A stretch of DNA of 43,943 nt from Nemertoderma westbladi. Lineage: Eukaryota; Xenacoelomorpha; Nemertodermatida; Nemertodermatidae. Location: assembly GCA_032718475.1 (NCBI GenBank), contig JAUCBJ010008307.1, positions 1 to 43,943 on the forward strand, given 5' to 3'. Both the position numbers and the translations under genes were made by a program. Under the pieces are notes generated by a model, which saw only the letters and a program-made list of their open reading frames with translations, made no database searches and had not been told where the DNA came from. This document shows, piece after piece, positions 8,220 through 20,200 of the stretch (position 1 is the stretch's first letter; every line of letters begins with the position of its first letter).

Positions 8220-11200
8220 CTGAAAGATTAGCATAATTAACAAAATTAAGGTGAATTATTTAAATTTAAATCGAAAGTTAATATTTATTTTGCACCACAT
8301 TTCACTTTTTTAGTCTTAAATCGCACACTAACCTGCAAACAGACCCCATTCTGCAGGTGAACTGCCTTCTTGGTCTCCACAAGGTCGACACTAGAACAGA
8401 ACCGCCTCCGCTTTGAAGGATATTGTCCTCACCGTGAGGACCATCCTATGCACAATATTGTGTTTTTGCAGCCCCCATGGAGAAAATAAGCCTGATGGAC
8501 AGCCGATGACTTTCTTCTTAAAGGAAACTGGCCTTGAAGATTCGGATAATCTCGCGAAGTCATTGGGGATAGGGAGTTGTGAAGGCTCAATTTTGTGGAT
8601 AAGACTACTAGTATAGTACAGTAGGTGGAAGTACTGTAGTTAAGTAAGCTTAGAGATCGATATCCTTGCAACTTATACCTGTACGTTTTCCAAGAAAAAA
8701 ATAATTCGTATGATTTTCTATGGGAGACGTTTTCTCACACCGGGAGAAAAAATTGCGATCTTTTATGCTGAAACTTTGCCTAACGTTGAGGATATTAAAG
8801 TCATTAAGTCTATTTAAATTATCTCGGCTCCATACCATATTAATTATTTACCTAATTAATCCTATAACTAGATTAATAACTAACCTCTCCCGTAAACTTA
8901 ACGATGACATTTAGCGGTGACTCAGGCCAGACATTCTCGAGAAACCATTGGAAACCTTTACAGTGAAGTCTTTCTCGTAATAGGATTCTCTCACTAATGT
9001 CTCCAACATCGATATCCCGAGCAGCTAATACCACAATAAATCGAATTTAAAACAAACAAACATAGAAAATGCAAATTATTATGATAAGTTAAAACCTCAG
9101 ATTGGCCGCAAAAAGAGTCAGAATAAGTAAGAAGTATAGCAGAAAGTAAGTAATATAGTACGATTAGCAAAAGGGCTGACATGTTCGGACTTAATGTACT
9201 CTGCAGTTCTAATAAAGTCTCCCGTTAGAGGCAGACCAGGCAGCGGCTGAAATTGTGGACCCGGAAGTTAATCTGCCTATTCGAAGGCACCACGAACGTG
9301 CTCAAAGTTCCTACAGTAGACATTCTTACTTCCAATAAAAATATATTAACCACCTGGGTTGAGTTGGTACCAGACATATTTCCATTCATCCAACCAAACT
9401 TCTGCAAATCTCTTGTTGTTTTTCGCCATTATCCGGTTGCTTTCTTCCGGGAAGGAATAAGGGAAGGCACTCCGGTACATGTGTCCCACGCGACTGCAAA
9501 CCACGTTAATCATACGTCCACCGCACTGCCACACCTGTAATAATAACCAAAAATATTTAAAAGACAAAACTGAAAACTAAATTAACATTGCAACACTACA
9601 ACATATTTCGGAAAGCCTTATTCAGATAGAAGAGTAAATCTATACAAGAGCAAACACCGAATGTAACCTTCCATCCCTATTATCACTTTTAACGGCAAGT
9701 TATTCTAAGAAGATCACACTCTCACGAATCGTTATTGGTGGACCTAAACTGATGGACCTAGAACATGATGAGTTTATTACTAGTTGTTATAAAACTAACT
9801 GCCTCAGTTTTCACCCAAAACACAACTTGATCCTAAGATACTTTAACATTGCAGAATAATTAATATTATGGTGCATTTTAATTTATACAAATTTTTACTA
9901 TAGTGCTGTGCTGTGCACATTTTATTTAATTGGCTATGTAAAAGCTTTTGCGTAATTAGCCGGTTATTATCCCCGTAAAGTACTCTGTGGTTGGTTTACC
10001 AGGCATAAAAAGGCCGTGTCCTTGCTGTACTGGTGTTTTGGAGGACATAAAAGCCATTTCTTCTGTATTTGTACTTTAGAGGACATAATCTGCAATTTCA
10101 TGACGTAAAAAGCTCGATACTCTTGAAAACAGTGTCGCTACCATGACGACGGCTAACGGCTGATATTGCCACGTTGCCCCATAGCCCTGCTTTCTGTATC
10201 TGCCAATAGGATTTGAGTTGGTTTTGATTTTGACCTATCACAGATCTACTGAACTGAATTTCCTATCTGTATGCTCATTCTCTGTGGTGGGTGAGATCTT
10301 TGTAGAATAAGGGTAGCTGGTATTCTTATAGTTATTCTTATCAGTTTTTAGTGTTGTTGGTGATTCTAAGCCAGGAAGAACGGCTTTAGCCCTACACTAG
10401 TAGGCTTAATTATAAGGACATATATCCGTTATCTGCATTTATCACAACATAACATACCATACCTAATCAAACAACCTGTGCATACTTTTATATTGTTATA
10501 CTGCTATTTACTGTCAGTTCTTCATAATATGGTTGATGAATTATTATATTTGGAATAACGATAAATAACCCCGAAACCCAATATTCTTGATATACCGAAG
10601 GTAAGAGAGAAGGGTTACATATAACAATTGTGACTTATGTTAAAGTGGTTTGAAGTGAATCTAATGTTATTTGATAGACCCTACATGATTCGGTCCGTGT
10701 TCCTTTTATATGTGACTAAAATCAGTGAAGATCGGCAGATTAGTGTGCAGTATTGTGCAGCATTGTGTATGAGTGAGACTGATAACGAAGCATTTCCTAA
10801 AGAATGCGCCATATATGTGAATTGTAACTAAGCCATATCGTTGTGAATAGTTTAAGTCATAACTCTGTTTATATAGATAGAGCGCCACGTCCTAAAGGAA
10901 CTGTTAATATTCCCCGAAGGTGAATAATATTGTCAGAGATTATATAATACTGTCAGTCGAATAATACATTAGGCTTACATAGCAATACGATTAAGCCGTC
11001 GAACCCAATCTCCCGGGTATATCCAGCGGGTGAATGATCGCGCACCGATTGGTTTCGACTAGTGTAGTGAATCAAATACTTGTCAGAGGCTAAAAGCGAT
11101 TTATTATCTAGAAGACATCCTAATTTGGCGGGTTAAACTGCCAAAGGTCTGGAATCACTGCAATTTCGTAATCACTGCTGACACACGGCTTTTAATAACT

Positions 11201-14200
11201 GCTGAAACTGCTAAAATTACCTGCTCAATCGATACTGTATACTGCTATTTGTTGTCGGTTATTCATTATATTTGTTGATGAATTATTATATTGGAATAAC
11301 GAGAAATAACCCCGAAACCCAATATTCTTGATATACCGAAGGTAAGAGAGAAAGGTTACAGATAAACGATTGTGACTTATGTTAAAGTGGTTTGAAGTGA
11401 ATCTAATGTTATTTGATAGACCCTACATGATTCAGTCTGTGTTCCTTTTATATGTGACTAAAATCAGTGAAGATTGGCAGATTAGTGTGCAGTATTGTGC
11501 AGCATTGTGTATGAGTGAGTCTGTTAAAGAAGCAATTCCTAAAGAATGCGCCATATATGTGAATTATAATTAAGCCATATCGTTGTGAGTAGTTTAAGTC
11601 ATAACTCTGTTTATATAGATAAAGCGCCACGTCCTAAAGGAACTGTTAATATTCCCGAAGGTGAATAATATTGTCAGAGATTATATGATACTGTCAGTCG
11701 AATAATACATTAGGCTTACATAGCAATAAAATTAAACCGTCGAACCCAATCTCCCGGGAATATCCAGCGGGTGAATGATCGCGCACAGATTGGTTTCGAC
11801 TAGTGTAGTGAATCAAATACTTGTCATTGTAGGCTGAGCTGTTGTCTGATTGTTGTTAAGTCTGAACGGATTGCAGTGTGTGTAGATCACCTGTCCGATA
11901 AAGAACGGTTAGGAAGTAGGGGCAGCCAATACTGTAAGGTAAACCCCCAACTAAAGAATAAGTCGTACTACTGGGTTAGAACGCATACTACCTAATCATT
12001 TCGGAGTCTGCATGTCCTGTAGTTTATTTAGGCTTGAGAGTAGTCTGCCATCGTTTAGTCTGTACTTTGTTTGTGTAGTCTGTACAGGTAGCGTATAATA
12101 TTTATTTAGATAATTTGTAGGCTGGATAGTTGTCTGGCTGTTATTAGGTCTGAAGGATTGCAGTGTGTGTAGAGCCTCTGTCCGATAAAGGACGGTTAGG
12201 AAGTAGGGGCAGCCAAAGCTGTAAGGTAAACCCCCATCTAAAGAATAAGTCGTACTACTGGGTTAGAACGCATACTACCTAACCATTTCGGAGTCTGCAT
12301 GTCCTGTAGTTTATTTAGGCTTGATAGTAGTCTGTCAGTATTTGGTCTGCATTTTGTTTGAGTGGTTTGTACGTGTAGCGTAATATTTATTATTCAGAGT
12401 TTATGCGATTATTCGCAACATTCATTCCCCAAGTTTGTTCCTACAGTAATTGTGTTTGTTATACATACTGCTATAGTTAAATTAACCCCGGTACTACACG
12501 GGCTGCTTGGCGTAGGTAAAGACTGGTGATTTTGTGCACCGGTCACTCCAGCAGATGCCGTGGTTCTTTTAGCTATTCAAGTATATTTAACTACTGATTA
12601 TATGTTGTACAAGTACTCGTACCTAATTTAGGGTTTAGTGTACAGTGCTTTCCGAAAGTAATTAGTGTAGACATTATATTTGTGTTGTAAAGTGGTTGAT
12701 AGGCACGTTCGATTAGCTCTATTAACTTCTAGGTAGGAACACTCCGTGATACATAACGTAGTACCTATAGCGATACGGCTATAGGTCGTCAAGCGGTGGT
12801 ATTTTCCTATCTGGACAACGCAGTGTATTTACTACTACTTATTATTTTCAAATACCGTAGTACCCTGTCCGTTGTAATAACCAGATTTCTAACCCTTTGT
12901 TAGGCTGGTTTGTAGACTTCTTGTAAAATTACCCTGAAAATTCGTATTTGTGTTTTTGTAAATTTTTGTGTTTATTTAGAGATTGTAATCTCACCCGAAT
13001 TGTACGTAATTTGTAGTATTAAGTAACTTAGGTAAATTAGCATTATTTGTTTTAGTGTCCTATAAGTAACACTTCACTGAAAGCGCACCGCTTTGTGTAG
13101 TGATTACTCCCCAGAAATAATAACATTTATTTCAAACATTGACAAAACCCATTAAAACGGGTATATATATATTATAAATCAAATCTAACGATTTATAAAT
13201 AGTAGGCCTACCATACAACCATTAGGTCTCAATATCAGTTGGACTCCTGCTCAAATAACGGTAATAAAGTAAGTAAAGTAACCAAGTAACCCTAAAATTC
13301 AGAAATTCAATTATTTAAAATAATTGATATACCGGTATTTACGATAGGCCTATTATCTTTATTTCTATAAATTTAGGCTGAAATTATACCGGTACTTGTA
13401 ATTAATTCTAGTCCAGAATTATATATACTACAAACTGTAAGCTGTATACCGGTATTCCCGATAGGCCTATTATATATTTATATATATTTGTGCTAAAATT
13501 ATACCGGTATTCTGTGATAAATCTAGTCTGTAATAATACTTATATATACTATAAGCATACCGGTATTCTAATATATTATATATATCACGCTACACTGAGT
13601 AGCAGTATCGGTAATTAATTACTAGGCTAGCAGTTAATACTGAATTACTAGACTTGCTTAGACTGTAATATAGCAGTAGGCATTCAACTGTACACATAAA
13701 CATGTCTGATACTAAGCAGAACCTGTCAGACAGTTTATTAGATGTAACTATCTGCGACTCAGACAGAGGTGTAGAACCGTCTAGTCGTAAGTTCAGTTCA
13801 CCTCCCACTGTGAGGAAGGTCATCCCTCCTGTAGTAATAACAGAACCTAGGCTGGTCCAACATCGTAGGTCTATCATAGGCACTCGAGCTCAGGTCAAGC
13901 GGGACCAAGAAGCAGCAGAACAGCAACAACCCGCGAGCCAAGAACTTATTTCTCAATGGCCCAACCGCTCCAGTAGTGAGGATACTGTAGAGCTGACACC
14001 CGAGCGCGGAGCAAGGATGACGGATGTGGTTTATTCGGATCCCCTTCTCATCCTTCCTGCAGCCGTACTCACTAGGTTATTGATTGCGGTGGAAGAACAC
14101 CAGATCGATTGGGCGAGAAGTCAGCGATCAACTAGAGATAGTTATGCGGGATACACGAGGGAAGAACTGAAGTCTATTGTCGAGTCGCAATGGAACTTCC

Positions 14201-17200
14201 CCGGACCCGGACTCCCGTTTGATTTATCAGAAGCTGCCTGGGAAGACATACACCGGATGGGAGTAGCCAAGGAAACCATCGATCCAGCTGTGTGGAAGAG
14301 GTCCGCAGCCGGATACGCACAGGGATTCTTCAGCTCTATGGAGCGAGTAGAAAAACAACTGTTACAACAACCTCAAGGACCTCAAGAGCAGGGACAACTG
14401 CTTTATCAAGTTAGAGAAAGAATTCTGCGAATCAGGCTAATATTATCAGCCTTTGAAGAGGCTTCTAAAAGAAGACAAGACACGTCGTTGCAAGTTGCCG
14501 TAAAGACTTGGTTTCAACGGGTGAGTCGCCAGGTTCAAGGAACAGCTCAGTGGAAAGCTCAGCTGGAGGAGCGCTCAACCCATGGAGAATCAACAGACGC
14601 TACTTTTTCCCAAGTGGAAAGTGAAGCGACGGCAGAGAAACCGCATAAGAGGGATGCCATTGACATCTATCTGTCAGACTATCAACGTTTTTTAGGTGAT
14701 GACGAGTTGAGGAGAAGGTTAGAGGGACTTAGCCCTAATAGTGAAGGAACCAAGCTTGTGCTGGACGCAATCGATGCGGAAATGTTAGCGGCGAACCAGG
14801 CTAAATTTGATGAACAACTCCGCCTGACACGAGTCCAAGAAGAACAAGTAAAGAAAAAACGTATAGAAGACAGAAAGACAGCGGCAGTGGCAGCAGCAGT
14901 GGCAGCGGCAGAAGCAGAAAGAAAAGCGGCAGTGGCAGCGGCAGTAGCAGAGGCAGAAGCCGAAAGAAAAGTGGCAGCGGCAGCGGCCGAAGCAGAAAGA
15001 AAGGCGGCTGTAACAGCGGCCGAGGCAGTAGCAGAAGCAGAACGGAGAGCTTCCGAAGAAACCACCCAATTAGAATTGGAAAATATTCAGGAGAATCAAG
15101 ACTGCATAAATAAACAGTTAACAGCTAGTAATATGCAGATGATGAATCGATCTACTCCCAAAAGACAGGGATATACATCATCTGAGGAAGGCGATACCAC
15201 CGATACTGAAGGCAAAGGAAATAGATCTCGTCTAAGCAGACGTAAAGGAACATTCCACCGTCAGAAATTGCCTGATTTGCCTCCAGCTGTTAGAAGGCAA
15301 CTAAATAACACCAACTTAGGTAGTACAGAGCCCACAGACCAAATAATTAAAATAGAAAGACTCCCTACTATAGTAGATGAGCCTGAAATAATTAGGCCTG
15401 TTCTTGAAATCACCCCTTCGGTGATAGACACACCTGTACTCCCTGAAGTTACCTCTAAATTCCCTCTGCACAGCACTAAGCTACCTGTGCCCAGTAGAAC
15501 AGCCCATGAGACAGTTCAGGTCCTGGACCCCGAGCGAAATATTCATGATTTGTCGCCCGTTGTCCCTCGTCCGCCCGCTACAACGTTGGCGACTCCCGCT
15601 TCTGCGGTCGAATGGGTGGACGAGAGACGGCGGGGGATGGATCTCCTGCTCGGGCAGATGCAGGAGACTGTTCAGCAATTCAAGGGCACAGTAAGGGAAA
15701 GTAGACTAGAGTTGCAAGAAGTGCAGCAAAATATCGCGCTAGAACGTGATAAATTAGTAAATTTACAAAAGGGTATACCACCACCCCTTGTAACAATGTG
15801 TCAACCTGTTAGGTCTGAAGTATCTCATGCGCAAGGTGTGGAGCCTACACGCATCTATACTGCTAGCGAAGTAGAAACTCCTATAGTGAACCCTATTAAG
15901 GGTAATTATAAACCTGTTGATAATGATATTCCCTATAGACCGGATCATAATCCGAGAAATTTATATACCGATAACTCGATATTAAATAACACGATGGCCC
16001 AAGAAAGTTTTACGCGTCAAATGGCTAGAACCGAAGCCCGGCAAGCGGTAAAGGTGGGAGAGATCGTCAAGTTCAATGGAGATGAGATGAAATGGTTACC
16101 TTTTAATGAATATTACAAAGATAACATACAGAACTCTGTGCTATCTAATGGAGAGAAACTTAGATTCCTCATCGAGTGCTTGGAAGGATCTCCCAAGTCA
16201 ATGGCGTTAAAATTTATTGGACATCCAGATGGATTAAGACAAGTTTGGGATACACTGAACATCAGGTATGGTAATAGGACTAACATAGCTAGGTATTTAT
16301 ATGTGAAATTAATGGCGCCCCGAAAGTTTCTTAGCAGCGGGATTATAGAGTTTTCCGATGAGATTCAGGAGATCTGTAGACAACTAGATTGGTTAGGTAA
16401 GTCTCATGAATACCAGAATTCTATGGTTGTAGGAGCCTTAGCATCTACTTTGCCCAAGGGTGGAGTAGGTACACGCTGGGATAAGAAGGTGTTATATATG
16501 ATGGAACAACAACGACGAGACCCTACCATGACTGATCTCATGTCATTCTTAGATAGAAATGAAATACGTGAAATGAAAGACCCTGTATTTCTAACCTAAA
16601 TGTGTATAATCGCGAACAATATGAGTAAATAGTTATTGTTTTTCTTCTTTTTTCTTTTTTCTTTTTAATAATATATTCATAGAAGTTAGTTACCATGTTG
16701 TATGATATATATATTTTGTGATCATATATATTAAATAATTTTACTATGTGCAATTGCATGAAATAAAGAATATAATAATAATAAAGAGAAGTGAAATTAC
16801 AGCTCCTAAGGCAGTCCAGAGAGAAGACATTGGAAAACAAGGTAAGTGAGAAACCCGTTTCTAGGAGAAGGGTAACACCAGTATGTTATACCGACGACGG
16901 TGAAAGCCAAACTTCTCAAGGAGAGGACAACGGGAAAGACACTGACAGATCTTATTATGTCAATAAAATGCCTAAAGATCAGGTAAGTAAATCCAAGTCT
17001 CGACCCAATGACAGAAGGGAACCGGTACAAAAAACCCTTCCTACGTCTCCTAAAAGAATTCAGGTGAGAAAGCCCGAGGAAAGAACAAGTGTGCACCACA
17101 TAGCACAGGTTAAAGTAAGTAACATCAAGCCGAAATGTGTGCTGTGCGACGGGCCCCACCGTTTAAATGCGTGTGATAAATTCCTGAGGAAATCACTAAA

Positions 17201-20200
17201 GGATAGACGTGAAGTCATGTGGGATAAGCGGTTGTGTTATAATTGCCTCAGACGAGGACACCAACGGCGAACCTGTTACTCCGACGCAAGGTGTGCAAAG
17301 TGCGGCGCAAAACATCATATCTTGTTGCACACGGAATTCGAACGAAACAGCCCGAGTCAGGTAAGTGAGTCCGAACTACATGTCCAATTCAGTGATGTGA
17401 ACGACACTGATCAATCTGAGATGGAAGGATTCTATACGGACGAGTTCTCCGACGAAAACGAATCCTGTTACTTAATAAACACCACCGCAGTGTATCGAGC
17501 ACTCATGTATGAGAAAGACACAGACAGCGACCTCACCCTAACTACTTCAGATCAACAACCATCTTGGAAAGCGCCAACTTCCAATATAGGAATCCGAGAA
17601 TTTCCTGTAGTCCAGTTACGGGTCCACGGACCTCAGAAGAGCTATATAGTGAACGCCCTCCTGGACTCCGGTAGCACAGGAACATTCATCGATAAAGAAC
17701 TAGCCGAAGTCATCTTTGCTGGACAACCCAAGTTCCGAACCAAGCTAAACATGTCAGGGATCATGCAGGTTTGGAATTCTACTGTAGCTGCCGACTATTA
17801 TATAGGTGAGTTGTCCACTCCACAGGATAAACTAGGAGAATACAGTATAAGGTCAGTAAAAATGGTGGCAATAAAGAACTTCGCTACCACCCAAGTGGAA
17901 CCTTATAATTGGGACGAAGATGATCATGCCCAACAACTTAACATCCCTAGATTCGACACCGATTATCCTGGAGTACAAATATTAATCGGTCAAAACGCGC
18001 ATGAGGCGCTGGAGACATTAGAGAAACGACCTACTCAACCGCAACCACTTCAGACCTATGCGGTAAGAACTAGAGTAGGTTGGTACCTTACTGGACCTTC
18101 CCGTAGAACGCTCAGAGAAAGACTGCTTCAAGATCGCGTCTGCCAGGTGAGTGAATGGGAAGATGATACTAGTGAGGGAGACGACCCAACTGAGGGAACA
18201 CCATACTCCTCAGATAATGACGATATTAGCTCCAATGTAGATCAATGGAGATATTGCCCCAAGAAGTTTAATCCAACTGACATCGCTTCCAGAGGAGCAA
18301 CTCCTCAAGAACTGACAGATACTACAGACCGGTTAGGTGAACCCGACTTCCTGAGTAAGGAGGATGAATGGCCTCCCCATCTTACTCCGACTGAGATTAG
18401 ACCAGCCAAGGGAGCGGAGAAAGTTAAACCTAAAACCCGGACGGGTGGAGCGGAGTTATTTGAACCCGGGATAGATCTGTCGGTATTACATATTGCCAGG
18501 GACGACGCCGTGGATCTGGACCTCCCCACCGCGAGTGGATCCTTCATGAAGATCAGAGAGAGCGATTGGAGCTCTGGAACATCAGACGTCTCGCAGGGAC
18601 TCTCACCTCTCCTGCAGGGAGCGACGGACCACTATAACTCCTGGAATCGGCTTTGTAAGGCCGTCGTGTACTTAGAGCGATGTTTCTATCGTCACTATTC
18701 CAGGACGAAGAGGAAACCTGGAATTGTATTCGGGATGCAGCGACTCAATCACCCAGTCGGTCGTTTGTGTTTACCGGAAGGGAATGGAGGACTCTCCGGA
18801 AACTGTGGAAGGCAAGATTCTCTTCCCACGACCACCTCCCTAATCCTTCAAATATCTAGGGACTCCATAACGTAACAACATATGGAGTGGGTGTGTGACT
18901 CTATTATTTTATATTATTTTATTATTTTTATATTTCTGTATGTATTACTATGTAATTTTATTATAATCGTTTTCTTTAATTTTATTCAGTAGAATGTTAT
19001 TTTAGCGATTATTTAGTAGATTAGTGCAATATATATTCGCGTTTATTACTTAATTACGTATATATTATATTTAATGCGACGGCAAGAAATAATTCTTTTT
19101 CTCTTTCCTTACTGTCCGTATCATATTATAAATACGTGACTACAGTAAGATGAAATGTCCGTACTTATTAAAGTACAATAAAGCCACTACTATATTTAAG
19201 TATTATTGGTAGGCAGAGTATTAGGAATGCAAAGTTCAGATCCTCGTGTCTCGGCTAAACCAAGCTCTGGGTAGACCTTGGAAACGACTTGCCTCTTCAC
19301 ACTGACATTGCTTCGTGCGATATTGCTCTCATACCATATATAATAATACATATAGTAGCGTGATGTCCCTCTAACAGTAGCGTAAAACGCACATAAATCT
19401 GTTAAACCTTTTGACCATCTGTAATTCTAGTCGATTAAGATATCGCGGCACCCACCGATATACTTGAAAGACAAATTATAGAATCAGTGGTTAACGTCCC
19501 CAGACAAGTTCTGGAATAAATCGGTGCCCATCTCAAATATTAATTATTTAATATTTGCAAATCTAATAAATCAAAATCTGTAAAATTCAGATCCTTCAAC
19601 AATTCTAGTCAATTAAGATATCGTAGCATTTACCGATATTCTTAAAAAGACAATTGTCATAGAATTAAGGATCTTGTGTCCCCAGACATATTCTAGAATC
19701 AAAATATGTCCATTTAATTATTAAATAATAAAATTTCAGGGAATAATTTAAATTCATGCCTTTTAATGAATTTAATAAATTGCCATTTTTACGCAATTTA
19801 TAACATTCCCAAAATTCCATTAATTAATAGATCACGGGAGCGGAGATTTATCTTCTTATGCGGATGAGTGTGCGAAAGTCTCCCAAACATAGTCAATAGC
19901 CGATAAAATTCATAAAGTCATGTATAAAACAGAGCATTGATCATTAAAGAATTACTATTAAATAACATCCCAGATCTGTATGCATTGGAATTACCCTAAT
20001 TCTACCGCTAGCTTTGCATAATGTCACCATAGCAACAACCACGCTAGAATTAGAATTGAGTTAAAAGAACAATAGAAAGCTTGTCCCATTGAATAGCATA
20101 CAGAATAAATAGCGCACTGCTAGTATCCAAGGATACATAATAATACAGTGACATTCTGGAAGGCATTGACTAACGGACAAGTGACCCGAGTGTGTGTAAT

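Noticed and set aside
7875-8231. 118-codon plus-strand frame
   Set aside because: It lies opposite GALNT exon 9, whose reading and splice sites are well supported.
8650-8838. Minus-strand 62-codon frame as an extra GALNT exon
   Set aside because: Exons 8 and 9 already join in phase and the sequence has no lectin motif.
10637-10831. 64-codon frame repeated in three LTR copies (also at 11379 and 22638)
   Set aside because: It recurs because the LTR recurs. Differences between copies change amino acids as freely as silent sites, and no family is recognised.
14682-15069. Antisense Ala- and Cys-rich frames
   Set aside because: Shadows of the GCN-rich coiled-coil repeat in Gag.
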